64,000 nt of DNA. Source: Owenia fusiformis (taxonomy: Eukaryota; Annelida; Polychaeta; Sabellida; Oweniidae). The position numbers and the translations under genes were made by a program. The notes beneath the pieces are model-generated. The model was not told the origin of the DNA. It saw only the letters and a program-made list of their open reading frames with translations, and ran no database searches. Shown here one piece after another: positions 38,254 through 50,879 of the stretch. The stretch covers positions 40,453,366-40,517,365 of the forward strand of contig CAIIXF020000001.1 in NCBI GenBank assembly GCA_903813345.2. Reading direction: 5' to 3'. Numbering within the stretch: the stretch's first letter is position 1; the number at the start of each line of letters is the position of its first letter.

Positions 38254-39270
38254 GCAGTGTAATCAGGCTACAAAATCACCTCAATATTTGAAGAGTCAAC
38301 ATTAACATGTGAATATCCACTTCAAATTTTTAAGTTCCTATTTGTCATTATGGACACAAATTCCACTATATTTGGACTTATTAGGACGGAGAAAATAGAG
38401 CACTGAATACACTGAGGTAAGAATTTATTACATGTGCGACAGCATGTATTTTTCATAGCTATAGTAATTCTTTATGTTCCCCACTGTACTATAATGGTAT
38501 TTGCAAACTTCACCCAATAGTTTATCTTGTTCCAACACCATCCTCTTCGTTTCTGGTCTTGGAGGGGATTCATTGAAACACACAGTATTTTTCAAAAGTC
38601 AAAATTTAACAGCATTAGGTACACATATATTTCTTAACTCTATCGACTCTTAACACCAAAAGAGATGTTCTCCCCAAGCCAGAAAAGACGCGGCTGTCTC
38701 AAATTGCAGTTATATACACTTCAATCTTTGAGCCGACCAGTATAACTCAGCTTATTTCAAAATGTCTGCCAAGAACATTTCATCCAGTGCCAACATTTCA
38801 ATCTCTTTTTCCCGGGAACATTATCCTTCAAACTTGAGAAATTAGTTCACTCAATCAAGGACCTTGACTCAATTAATATGGAATCAAGTCAAGCAACATT
38901 GATAAATCGTGAGTAACGATGTATTTGAATAATTTCACTGGAAATTGCTGTTGTATTTGACGTGTTGTTAGGTAAAATGCAAGGAAATTCCCTCGTCTGA
39001 TCGTTGTCAGCCAACGCTGAATGTTTTCTTCATTTATATATTACTATGCATCATGTAGGTTAAAATAGTCTGAAAGTGATGTCATCAAATTCATGGATGA
39101 CATTTAGGAAAACCGGTCGATTTGAAGTTTGAAGTGTATATTTCTGCGATTTGAGACAGCCCCATCTTTTCTGCCTTTAGAAGAATATTCCTTGTTTTTT
39201 AAATTCAAAGTACTCCCAAACATTACTGTTTTGACTGTCTTGGAACGAGATAACCAATAGTATGTCAGGG
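38254..39270. other. Non-coding DNA
   Basis: Nothing recognised apart from short frames without domains. Confidence 0.5.
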
Positions 39271-39372
39271 GCACGGGGAATAAGTCATCCCCCAACCTTT
39301 ACAAGGCATTTAAATTTTATATGCCCTATAAAGGTGGAGGGGGTTACTTATTCCAAGGACGTCACGTCCTTG
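39271..39372. repeat. Inverted repeat next to the segmental duplication edge
   Basis: ggaataagtcatcccccaac at about 39278 is matched in inverse by about 39320-39353 (ggagggggttacttattcc), followed by a short palindrome aaggacgtcacgtcctt. It lies directly left of where similarity to 45053 onward begins. Confidence 0.65.
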
Positions 39373-39379
39373 CTTATTC

Positions 39380-42300
39380 CTAGTGGACACGAGCTGAATT
39401 TCGAAAAATCAAAAGAATTTGTTCCCTGCATTTTTATCGAATATCGCCAATAGCTACGTAGATAATGGCAAATTGTGGCATCACATGATATTTTCTATTA
39501 TATCAGCTAATGAACGGACATAATATACGCCTTGTATTTAGAATAACATGTCATAAATATAGCAAAAAGTATGAGAAAGTATCGAAAAACCACCTTACCG
39601 GAAGTTTGGATAGTCTGAGCTGGATTACGCTATTAGAAGGGACCCGATTAGAACAAAGCTTTGGCGCTAAATTCAAATCCATAATCACATGAATCAACAT
39701 CGGGCACTGGTCGCAACCCTGCAGATATTAGAGTCTGTATTGTGTGCAATTGAAAATGAATGCAATGTTAGGCCATATATGTTGGCAAGATCGTTTTGTA
39801 GTAGGATCTAAATAGGCTTCTAAACATCTCTTACAAAAGAATCTCTCTGGGGTCTAAGTGTTAGGCCTGGGAATACTAAACCACGTTTTTTTGAAAGGCC
39901 ATAAAAGGAGGAGTGGATGGAGGGGGCAGTAACGTGTATATGGAAGACATGATAAGACATGCTACTTGAATTTATTCTTATAACTCCAAATTTTCCCATT
40001 TTTCATTCTCCAGAGAGATATAATATCCAGTTTCTTCCTGGGGTACTGATGTAAGTTTGAGTTCTTGTGACTCTGTTCCATCGTAAAGACATATCAGCTA
40101 ACCCCCCCCCCCCCTCCATCCAATATTAACACGCGGTAGTATCTCTTCGGGACGTATCGAAACCACTCCGTCCCGAAAAACCGTTAATTTGAATTTAAAA
40201 CCTACCCCAGTGTTTGAAAATCAAGGATTGTGAGTCTCACACTTCACCGTTTTTTTTCAAACTTGTTCCGTACAAAGCTTCACAGAAATACCTTTCAGTC
40301 GATACATTGTTTTCGTGTACAAAGTACCTCGTTTTAGCGGCGTTTTGGTCCCCAGCTGCGAGATAAAGCAAATTTTCATAATTTTCAACTGTAAGTCAAG
40401 TTATCTCGCCAGGCTTTTACCCATTCTCGCTCATAATTTCAGAATGGACTCCCATTACAACCTTCCATCGCTACGTTTTGATTTTTGGGCATCAAACGCA
40501 GCAGTTTCTAAATCATCCACACATCTCTTAAAATTTGACTAATACGTCCCGTCACCTTCCACTACGCCCCGCCGAGTCTATGACTACAAACGTGGAGTTT
40601 TCATGGGGAGGCGGTAATAGAATCTGAAGCAGGTCCTTTACCGGGATAATAGTTTCAATAATGCAGTAGCAGGTTTCGTGTAATTGGTGCCAAAATATAC
40701 TTTTACATGATACTGTCCCCTCCATAAGTTTGGCCAACCTTAGCATTGTGTTAAGCCTATTTATGTTTGAATTTTTATCTACATAACCTGCGGGGGAAAT
40801 ACTTATAAAATTGACGGAAATATAACTTGACTTTATTCCCAATACATCCAAATTTTCTTGATGTTTTTCCTCAAGTACAATAGATCGGAAATGGATGATA
40901 AATCTGATGAATTTTTGAAAATCGACATTCCCATGTAAACCCATGAGAATTGATATGTTTGTCGCATGTCATACGACAGAATATCCATCAATCTGAGTAT
41001 TTAACAAAAAGTTGATACGTTTCTTCAGGTTCAACAAAGTTATAGGTTAGGGTTGTCCAAATCTGCAAAATTTTCCAAAAATCTGTCATCTGATAGATTC
41101 TAGTTACAAATTGACTCTTGGTACAAATATTTCCACTCTACACCCCTGGGAAATTTTGCCACGCGTCTCACTTGAAGTTTTGGTAATTTTGACAAATATG
41201 CCGTTTTCATAAATGGTTTATAACTCAAAATTAAACTGTTGTATTTCAGGAATATGTATTTTTTCTTCATCATGTATAATTTTCAATAAGCCTACAGGCA
41301 CCACTTTTTTTAGCTAAATCCATCGGGAAACTTTGCCACGCTTAATTTCAAAATAACGGAGATGTTATCAAAATTGAGCAATATTGGCACAAAAACGTTT
41401 CTAGATTCATATAAAGAATGCATCATCATACAACACTAATCGGTATATAAACAACATCTACTGACTTGGTCTGATAATGTTATATAAAGATTTTAACTGT
41501 TGTGTGTCGACCTTTCTTCTGTATGATTCCATTGGATTACATTATGAAACGTGTACCATATAAAATGATACATGTTTCTAACGTTATGCTGAAAATAATA
41601 TAATTGACATCACCCATCCTCTCGCATTTTAACATTTTTTCAAGGATAGGGCACTTTAAACGTTTCTTAAAAATATTTTCAATTGTTCAGTAATTAAAAT
41701 CTTTATATTGCAATATCGGGAAATCTAAATTTTAGGGAGATTTTGGACCACCCTATTATATAAATGGACAAGAATGGGTAAATCTTAAAACACAATCCGA
41801 TTGGTATTTAGAATCGACAATGACAATGGCAACCTACAAACGGACACATCGATGGACAAATTGTTTTAGAATGCAACTCTACGTGTATAGTGATAGACTC
41901 GGCGGGGCGTAGTGGAAGATGACGGGACGTATTGGTCAAATTTGAAGAGATGTGTGGATGATTTAGAAACTGCTGCTTTTGATGCCCAAAAATCAAGACG
42001 TAGCGATGGAAGGTTGTAATGGGAGTCCATTCTGAAATTATGGGCGAGAATGGGTAAAAGACTGGCGAGATAACTTGACTTACAGTTGAAAGTTATGAAA
42101 ATTTGCTTTATCTCACAGCTGGGGACCAAAACGCCGCTAAAACGAGGTACTTTGTACACGAAAACAATGTATCGACTGAAAGGTATTTCTGTGAAGCTTT
42201 GTACGGAACAAGTTTGAAGAAAAACGGTGAAGTGTGAGACTCACAATCCTTGATTTTCAAACACTGGGGTAGGTTTTAAATTCAAATTAACGGTTTTTCG

Positions 42301-43037
42301 GGACGGAGTGGTTTCGATACGTCCCGAAGAGATACTACCGCGTGATTAATTTATTTCGATTATTTTTTGTATGACGCATGGAAACTAACTTTAAAAATTG
42401 AGCAATGTCATAAGTATTTATTACAATTCGTGCAGACAATTGTTGCCTGATTTTTAGCAAAAACACTGACTTTCGCACGTTAGTGATGATGCGCCTTTTT
42501 TAATAAATCTCATATCTTAGAAGCGTATCAGTTCAAAAAAATACCAGAAGACCTAACATATTTTGCCATGCACTGCGCCTATTAATTTGGCAATTCAATT
42601 GAAAATAAAACTTCCAAATTTGTTGAGTTTTGCAGAAATCGCCTACTCCCCCCTCCATCCATTTTGTACGATCACCGGGCATGACTATTAGATAGATGCC
42701 TTCACTAGGCTATACTATGTACTTGTGTCCGTGCCTCATTTTGAGTAACGAATGTAAAAAATTTTCGGACACAAGATTACGTTTTCCCTGTAATATGATT
42801 TGGAGATATCTGACAAAATATGGATAGCCTAAAATATAAGGTTTGTGTTTTTGAACATGCGGAAATATCTTGAACACTTTGAAACTGAAGTAGAGTTCCT
42901 TAATAGGTCGTTCAGTTTTCTTGTTTTTTGTCCTATACAACACTTGTGTTTAATATAGCCACGCGTAATTAACAATAAGCGTAAGCTTAATCAGATTATT
43001 TCAAGCGTCGAAATAGAAATAGCTTATTTTCCTACAG
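39380..43037 (+). repeat. Segmental duplication, copy 1
   Basis: From tggacacgagctg at about 39383 to tagcttattttcctaca at about 43033 this region matches 45053-52371 in the same orientation once insertions are removed. Examples of shared runs: gctaatgaacggacataata, tgacgcatggaaactaactt, gtgtttaatatagccacgcg. This copy contains the 2.2-kb inverted-repeat element at 40130-42344 and has an uninterrupted TAATA site at 42901-42905. The copies differ by scattered substitutions and small indels. No gene recognised. Confidence 0.9.
40125..42349. mobile_element. 2.2-kb element with about 470-bp terminal inverted repeats
   Basis: The element (40130-42344, 2215 bp) starts CACGCGGTAGTATCTC and ends with the exact complement. 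Inverted repeats extend to about 40599 and from about 41875, with few mismatches. The target duplication ATTAA lies at 40125-40129 and 42345-42349. The duplicated locus has the uninterrupted site (caatattaatttattt, ATTAA at 46410-46414), which proves the boundaries. TTCGGGACG/CGTCCCGAA pairs near each end are candidate protein-binding sites. The 1.27-kb interior encodes no transposase I recognise; a 130-codon minus frame at 40552-40944 has no domain and overlaps the left arm. Probably non-autonomous. Confidence 0.95.
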
Positions 43038-43211
43038 AAATAGTATAGTAGGAACAAGGGGTTCCCGTGCACCCATAAGGTGTGAATAAGGTACATACAT
43101 TTTTGTAATTCCTAGGGTGTCTATTTAATGAATTCATTTGTTAACATTGCCAACTAATGTCCCATAGTACTTTTATGGCGGCATTCAGTTACCATGGTTA
43201 CGCATCTTTAG
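43038..43211. other. Non-coding DNA between duplication copy 1 and the 375-bp repeat
   Basis: Nothing recognised. Confidence 0.5.
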
Positions 43212-43956
43212 ACATCTTACCTTGGTATCTTAAATCATTTGTAGCTCTGTCATTATTTGGTCTATAGAAATGATATTGGTACCAAATTAAACCTCGTTAA
43301 ATTTCCCCAAAAAATCTGATATTCAATTATGCAAATTATCTAATTTGCATAAATTATGACGTCATCAATCTTATTTTTGGTTCAGAATTTCCAACTATAG
43401 CAACGAATCTATTCAAACTGAGGCCGTATGGCAAAATTTCTGAAAGGTTTTGTCCTTTATTCTATTAGTAGAAGGTATAAGCAACATATAAGTGAAAACA
43501 GATTCAAAATTGAATCAGTATTACGAAAGTAATGTAACTTTCGAGGCAGCTATCGTGAATGTCATTATTTGACAATAATATACATTACATCTTACCTTGG
43601 CGTCTTGAATCAATGTAGCTTCGCCATTATTTGGTCTATAGAGATGATATTGGTATCTGATTAAACCTTACTAAATTTACTATATGGTAACAATATTAAG
43701 TTATGCAAATTAGCTAATTTGCATTAATTGTGACGTCATCAATCCATTTTTGGTTCAGAATATCCTAGTATAGCAACATATCTATTAGAACTGAGGCCAT
43801 ATGACAGAATGTGTGCAAAGTTTTGTCCCTTATTTGATGAGTGAAAGATATAAGCAACATTAAAGAGACAACAAATCCTCAAAATTGGATCAGAATTAAC
43901 AAAAGTATCCAGCTTTGGAGGCAGCTACCGTGAACGTCATTGTTTGACAATTATAA
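43212..43956. repeat. 375-bp tandem duplication, two diverged copies
   Basis: acatcttaccttgg starts at 43212 and 43587. The two copies align throughout with many substitutions. Both keep an octamer palindrome (atgcaaatta-c-taatttgcat; 43329-43350 near-perfect, 43703-43724 perfect) followed closely by tgacgtca. No coding potential. Confidence 0.88.
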
Positions 43957-45052
43957 AAAGAATATTAAATTAACAAAAAAAGTAACAACCATAGTTGTTT
44001 CAATCTTATTGAGTAAAAATGTGCATGTATAGAACTGAACTAATAAGTATGTGGAAAGGTTACATGCATTTTGACTATCATTCACAGGGGTCAAAACGGT
44101 TATCTCGACCCTGCATATTAAAGATCCAATATTATAATTTACCATGCACTTTCAATGATTCATATAAATAGTATACATATAGTCTGATTTTCATCATATT
44201 CTTCATATTCTTTATTCTTAAAGCATCTGAAGTATATAGCATGATTAGAAGTGAAGATGATTCATCATATGGTTTATGTTATATATCTAACATTTCAGAT
44301 GCTATGCTAACATCACTGAACATTTTTTTTCTTTTTCTATGAATGATATCAAATTTTCAAAGATTGTATCATTTAGAGCAATATATTGGGCACATTTTCT
44401 GAAAAATTCAAAAGATTCTGTTCACTGACCTTCCCTACGCTCCTACTTTTAGCTTTTTTTCAGTCACACTTTCAAAGGGCTAAAAAGGTTATTTCATCAT
44501 GTTTAGGGTCATTCTGACCATGCACATTGTGATCCTGGTCATGTCAATGATATGTGGAAATAGTTAAATTGACTGGAGGTCAAACCAGAACTCTGTTATC
44601 TTTATTCAAAAAATATCTAAAAATGCAAAAAAAATTGTCACTTCCTGTTTTGTCATTTCCTGTTAACTTCCATAGCACCTTAAAGAAATCAAATATAACA
44701 ATAGATTCAGACGGGGATGTGAGCTGATATTCTTAAAATCGATACATAAAGGTATATTTCATATTATTATGCCATATTTACTGTGCGTGTGACACAATGA
44801 TTTACAATATTTATAATACTAAGGCAGCTCAATCTTCCTACTCAAAGCCGGAATATAGAGAAGGCTTTGGACCGAAGTAAGATCTGTTTTCTACAAAATC
44901 AGCCTTGAAATTGAAAGACAGCTGGACATGCAGATATTGTCATTTCAGAGCTGATTTCAGCCAGGTTAGGCAGGGTAGGCAATCTACCTCTGTTTCAGTC
45001 ATTGTTTAGATAAGAGATCATGATATCTATCTTCTTTTTCAGGTAACCTGTC
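43957..45052. other. AT-rich non-coding DNA
   Basis: A weak inverted pair (agcatctgaa at 44221 and ttcagatgct at 44296) is the only structure seen. Confidence 0.5.
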
Positions 45053-45397
45053 TCCTGTGGACACGAGCTGGGGTTCCTGGCTGAATTTTCGAAAAAATCA
45101 AAAGAATTGGATCCCTACATTTTTATCGAATATCGCCCAAAGCTACGTAGACAATGGCAAATTGTGGCATCACATGATATTTTCTATTATATCAGCTAAT
45201 GAACGGACATAATATCCGCCTTGTATTTAGAATAACATGTCATAAATATAGCAAAAAGTATGAGAAAGTATCGAAAAACCACCTTACCGGAAGTTTGGAT
45301 AGTCTGAGCTGGATTACGCTATAGAAGGGATCCGATTAAAACAAACCTTTGGCGCAGAGTTCCTTTGGCGCTAAATTCAAATCCATTTTCAAGCCCA

Positions 45398-45952
45398 CAT
45401 GGCGTAGAATAATGGAAATAACGTCACAACGCATGCGCGTAAATCGACATTTCATGGTCCAAAGATTTCAATGGAGAGCAGTCTTCATCAAAATTTAAAA
45501 TTTTAATAACTTTTTAGCAAATCATTTATTTTCTTAGGATTCAACGGATCCTTGTTAGACCCAACGAAGTGTTCATTTTGATATATAAATCAGCAAAATC
45601 CATCCACAGATCTTTCGGCCTTTTAATGATTTAATTTTTGGGATATTTTGCTAAAATCCCCCATTGGCCGCCATTATAAACTTTGAAAAAACCCAAATCC
45701 TCCGATCATTTCATATCACTCGTTAAGTGATCTAAACAACTCCGATCGCTTAGGATTCAACGGATTCTATTAAAGAGATCAAAGCTAATACAATATGTTG
45801 ACAACCCCTGTTTCAATATTTGCCGCATAATCTTTCGGTCTTTTAGGATATAAATTTGTCAATATTTTGATTTTCAACCATTAATGACGTACTTGGATCC
45901 TAGATTCACTGTTCCGGGATTCATGACGCTATTTCCATTATTCTACGCCATG
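45398..45952. mobile_element. 555-bp MITE with 28-bp terminal inverted repeats
   Basis: catggcgtagaataatggaa... at 45398 is matched in inverse at 45925-45952 (...ttccattattctacgccatg). It is absent from duplication copy 1 (near 39690). Internally, gattcaacggat and atctttcgg-ctttta recur about 215 bp apart, so the interior is an old tandem duplication. Exact target duplication is unclear. Confidence 0.82.
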
Positions 45953-47407
45953 ATAAATGAATGAACATCACACTGGTCGCAACCCTGCAGATATTCGAGT
46001 CTGTGATTAATGTGCAATTGAAAATGAATACAATGTTAGGCCATAGATGTTGGCAAGATCGTTTTGTTGTAGGATCTAAATAGGCTTCTAATCCTCCTAC
46101 AAAAGAATCTGGCCGGGATCTATGTGTTATGGTGTTAGGCCTGGGAATACTAAACCACGTTTTTTTGAAAGGCCATAAAAGGGGGAGTGGATGGAGGGGG
46201 GAGTAACTAACGTGTATATAAGACATGATAAGACATGCTACTTGAATTTATTCTTATTTCATTCTCTAGAGAGATATAATATCCAGTTTCTTACTGGGGT
46301 ACTGAGTCTAGTTTTTTCAAATACACGAGTTCTTCTGAATCTGTTCTATCGTAAAGACGTATAAGCTTAACTCCCCCACCTCTCCATCCACTCCCCCCCT
46401 CCATCCAATATTAATTTATTTCGATTATTTTTTATATGACGCATGGAAACTAACTTTAAAAATTGAGCAATGTCATAGGCTAAGTATTTATTACAGGTCG
46501 TATAGACCATTGTTGTGATTTAGCAAAAACATTGACTTTTGCACGTTAGGCCTAGTGATGATGCGCCTTTTTTAATAGATCTCATCATATCTTAGAAGCG
46601 TATCAGTTCAAAAAAAATACTATAATACTAAGAGCTAACATATTTTGCCATGCACTGCGCCTATTCATTTGGCATATTCAGTTGAAAATTATCTCTTGAA
46701 AAAATGAAACTTCCTTTGTTGAGTTTTCTTGCAGAAATCGCCTCCCCCCTCCATCCATTTTTTACGATCACCGAGCATGACTATTAGATAGATGCCTTCA
46801 CTAGGCTATTCTATGTACTTGTGTCCGTGCCTTGCCTTAAGTAGCGAGTGTAAATTCTTTTCGGAAACAAGATTACGTTTTCCCTGTAATATGAATTGGA
46901 GATATCTGACAAAATATGGATAGCCTGATAAGGTTTGTGTTTTTGGACATGCGGAAATTAATTTGAACACTTTGAAACTGAAGTAGAGTTCCTTAATACA
47001 CGGGTAGTATCTAAAGCCCCGCTATGATTTAAAAATCGCGAGCAAGTTCCCGCTGAAATCGCGAGGAATAAAAAGAAGTCATGAGTTCTTTTTTGTGTTC
47101 TTGAATTGTATGATTTACAAAACGTTTTCTTTTAATTTTTCCCAATGATTACATGGTATTGAGACTAAAAAAGCAACTGCTGGAAAAAATCTATCGCGAA
47201 CGGTCGTTCTGTGGTTCGTTATTTGTCAATTGAAGAGAGAAAGTATCATTTTGAATCTTTATCTTTATATTTCTATACGTTATTGGTGAAGAACGATGTT
47301 GTCCTGTGGTTGAAATAACGATAGTGATATGAAATAAAGATGTACCGAGTTTCACTTCCGAAAGCTTTACAGAACATTTTATATTTAAATTTTATCATAT
47401 CCCTCAA

Positions 47408-47510
47408 GGCCCCGCTTCTAGCAGGAGCAATTAAGCAAAGATCCCGCTGAAATCAGGAGGAGGCCCCGCTGAAAACATGAGGAGGTCCCGCTGAAAACAG
47501 GAGCAAGTGT
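47408..47510 (+). repeat. Left subterminal repeats of the 5.2-kb element
   Basis: Four copies of a roughly 22-30-bp motif built on ccccgct(gaaaacatgaggag). The terminal repeat contains a related copy (cccgctgaaatcgcgag, 47049-47065). Likely transposase-binding sites, by analogy with other elements that carry subterminal repeats. Confidence 0.75.
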
Positions 47511-47810
47511 CTATCAAAAATGGAGTGAATCCCGATTATACCCTGAAAATCTCCCACTTTCGTACCCACCTTGATCCACTATTGTACCCAGTTTGATGAA
47601 TACATTATTTGTCAATACAATTCTCAATAACAGCAAACACACCTGTTTAATATAGTTCATATTATGATACGTTGTTGTTGGAAAACTGCAGTATCATATT
47701 TCCATGCCATTTTACAGAATACGAAAGATCATCTGAGAAATGTGATGAGTATTAGATCGGACGAAATGTTAAACATTTAACCTCATTTTCATAATTTGAA
47801 GTAATATAAG

Positions 47811-47948
47811 TTATTGAATGATTTGAAGTGCAGTATAGGATATATTGTGCTTAAAAAAAATCTGTATTGGCACGAGATGAAATCAAGTGGAAATACAGCA
47901 TATCGAGAGCACAATATATCCTATGTTGCGCTTCAAATCGTTGTATAA
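47811..47948. repeat. Internal hairpin of the 5.2-kb element
   Basis: Arms of 31-41 bp (atttgaagtgcagtatagga... at 47821 and its near complement ending cgcttcaaat at 47938) with about 56 bp between. One arm resembles 18283-18330, so this may be a dispersed fold-back repeat. Confidence 0.7.
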
Positions 47949-48059
47949 CGTTTTTTATCGTGTGATCTTACTACATAGTCCATAGGAAATATTCTGTATT
48001 TTCTGTATTTCAACTGTCCCCTCTGTTCCATCTTTGAGTACAAGTCGATATTCAGTAAG

Positions 48060-49268
48060 AAGCTTCCTTCCTTCCTCACTTCCCTCCTTTCTTTCTTGCT
48101 TCCTTCCTTGCTTCCCTCCTCCCTTGCTTCCTCGCTTTCTTGCTTCCTCGCATTCTTGCATCCTTCCTTCCTCGCTTCCTTCCTTCCATCCTTGCTTCCT
48201 TCCTCCCTTCCTTGCTTCCTCACTTCCTTGCTTCTTCGCTTCCTTGCATCCTTCCTTCCTCGCTTCGTTCCTTCCTTCCTTTCTTCCTCGCTTACTTCCT
48301 TCCTCGCTTCCTCCTTTCCTTGCTTCCTCGCTTCCTTCCTTCTTCCTTGCTTCCTCTCTTCCTTGCTTCTTTCCCTCTTTGCTTCCTCGCTTCCTTCCTT
48401 CCTGGCTTCCTTCCTTCCTTGCTTCCTCGCTTCTTTCCTTCCTCGCTTCCTTCCTTCCTTGCTTCTTTCCTTCCTCGATTCCTACCTTCCTTTCTTCCTC
48501 GCCTCTTCTTTTCTTGCTTCCTTCCTTCCTTGCTTCCTCGCTTCCTTCCGTCCTTGCATCTTTCCTTCCTCGCTTCCTTCCTACCTTGCTTCCTCGCTTC
48601 CTTCCCTCCTTGCTTCCTCGCTTCCTTCCTTCCTCGCTTCCTTCCTTCCTTCCTTGCTTTTTTCCTTTCCTCGCTCCTTTCTTTCCTCCTTCTTTGTTTC
48701 CTCGCTTTCTTCATAAATTTCTTCCTCATTTCCTTTCCTCCTTCCTTCCTTGCTTCATTCCTTCCTTCCATGCTTCCTCGCTTCCTTCCTTGCTTTCTTC
48801 CTTGCTTTCTCGCTTCCTTCTTTCCTTCCTCGCTTCCTTCCTTCCTCACTTCCCTCCTTCATTCCTTGCTTCCTTCCTTCCCCGCTTCCTTTTTCCTCCT
48901 TCCTTGCATCCTCGATTCCTTCGTTTTTTCCTCGCGTCCTTCCTTTTTCGCTTCATTCCTTCCTTGCTTCCTCCCTCGCTTCCTTCTCTCCTCCTTCCTT
49001 GCTTCCTCGCTTTCTTCTTTCCTTGCTTCCTCGATTCATTCCTTCCTCACTTGCATCCTCCCTTCCTTGCTCCCCCCTTCCTCACTTCCTTCTTTCCTCC
49101 TTCCTTGCTTCCTCGTTTCCTTCATTCTTTCCTCGTGTTGTTCTTTTGTCGCTTCATTCCCTCCTTCCCTCCTTGCTTTCTCGCCTTCTTTCCTTACTTA
49201 CTTCCTTCCTTGCTTTTTTTCCTTCCTTCCTTTCTTGCATCTTTGCTTGCTTCCTTCCTTCCTTGATG
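48060..49268. repeat. Polypyrimidine 4-bp array, left part
   Basis: About 1.2 kb of CTTC/CTTG/CTCG/CTTT tetramers with pyrimidine almost throughout the plus strand and a G or GC every 8-12 bases. The 4-bp period gives 12-bp (4-codon) periodic open frames in all frames (up to 410 codons of S, F, L, P, A, R), which are artefacts. Continues at 49611 after a MITE. Confidence 0.95.
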
Positions 49269-49610
49269 CATCACAGTGGCGGATCCAGGAACCAACAAGG
49301 GGGGGGGCCCAAATTTGAGAATATAGAAAAAACCTCCGCGCTTGCGCGGAAAAAATTTTTGGGCCCCTAAAACCGAAAAAGTGGGCCCAAATTTTGAAAA
49401 TTTGAGGCCCATTTTCTTCCAAATTTGGCCCAAATTGAAAAAATAAGGCCCTAGAAGGCCCAATAATGACCAAAAGGCCCACTTTTTGGGGCCTTAAGGC
49501 CTTTTTTGGCCTAACATTTTTTTGGGCCCAACTTCTTTTTTTTTTGGGCCAACCTTAGGGGGGGGGGCCCGGGCCCCATGGGCCCCCCCCCCGGATCCGC
49601 CATAGCATCG
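49269..49610. mobile_element. 332-bp MITE inserted in the polypyrimidine array
   Basis: Ends cagtggcggatcc (49274) and ggatccgccatag (to 49605) are inverted with two mismatches. Flanks catca / catcg form a probable 5-bp target duplication with one change. The interior is built of ggccc-(A/T)n blocks with long g and c runs near both ends. It interrupts the array, which resumes at once on the right. Confidence 0.88.
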
Positions 49611-50865
49611 TTTCCTTCCTTCTTTGCTTCCTGGCTTCCTTTCTTCCTCGTTCCCTTCCTTGCTTCCTTCCTTGCTTCCTCAGTTCCTTCCTTCCTTGCT
49701 TCCTTGCATCGTTCCTTCCTTGTTCCTTCGCTTCCGTCCTTTCTTTCTTCCTCAGTTCCTTCCTTCCTTTCTTTCTTCCCTCCTCGCTTTCTCGTTTCCT
49801 CGCTTCCTTCCTTGCTTCCTTCCTTCCTTCTTTGCTTCCTCGCGTCCTTACTTCCTCGCAATCTTTCCTTCCTCACTTCCTTCCTACCTTGCTTCCTCGC
49901 TTCCTTGCTTCCTCGCTTCATTCCTTCCTTGCTTCCTCGCTTCCTTCTTTCCTCGTTTCCCTCTTTCCTTCCTTGCTTTTTTCCTTCCTCGCTCCCTTCT
50001 TTTCCCCTTTTTTGCTTCCTCGCTTCCTTCACAAATTTCTTCCTCACTTCCTTACTTTCTTCCTTCGTTCCTTGCTTCATTCCCTCCTTCCATGCTTCCT
50101 CGCTTTCTTCCTTGCTTCCTCGCTTTTTTCTTTCCTTGCTTCCTCGCTTCCTTCCTTCCTCACTTTCCTCCTTCCTTGCTTCCATCCTTCCTCGCTTCCT
50201 TGTTTCCTCATTCCTTGCTTCCTCGCTTCTTTCGTTTTTTTCCTCGCGTCCTTCCTTTCTCGCTCCATTCCTTTCTTGCTTCCTCGCTTCCATCTTTCCT
50301 CCTTCCTTGCTTCCTCGCTTCCTTCTTTCCTTGCTTCATCGCTTCCTCACTTGCCTCCTTCCTTCCTTGCTTCCTTCCTTCCTCACTTCCTCCTTTCCTC
50401 CTTCCTTGCTTCCTCGTTTCCTTCATTCTTTCCTCATGTCCTTCTTTTCTCGCTTCATTTCTTTCTTGCTTTCTTCCCTCCTTGCTTCCTTGCATTCTCG
50501 CCTTCTTCCTTCCTTTCTTACTTACTTCCTTGCTTTTTTCTTCCTTTCTTTGCATCTTTGCTTGCTTCCTTCCTTCCTTGCTTCCTCGTTTCCTTCCTTC
50601 TTTGCTTCCTTGCTTCCTCGCTTCCTTACTTGCTAGCTTCCCTGCTTAATTCTTTACTCGCATCGTTCCTTCCTTGCTCCCTCGGTTTCCTTGCTTCCCT
50701 CCTTCCTTCCTTTTTTCCTTCCTTGCTTACTTATATTACTCCCACCTTCACTTCCTCGATTTACTTCCTCCATTCCTTCTTTACTTGCTTGCTTACTCAA
50801 TTACTTACTTTGTTGCTTGTTTACTTCCTCACGTCCTTGCTTGCTTTCTTGATTATTTACATTCT
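49611..50865. repeat. Polypyrimidine 4-bp array, right part
   Basis: Same CTTC/CTTG/CTCG composition as 48060-49268, becoming degenerate (ttactt, gcttac) after about 50640. Open frames within it are artefacts of the period. Confidence 0.95.
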
Positions 50866-50879
50866 TTCATATGGCAGTG

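Noticed and set aside
40552-40944. 130-codon minus frame as a possible transposase
   Set aside because: No recognisable motif, short, and overlaps the inverted arm.
40315-42159. Related frames at 40315-40542 (plus) and 41866-42159 (minus)
   Set aside because: Both lie in the inverted arms of the 2.2-kb element; no domain.
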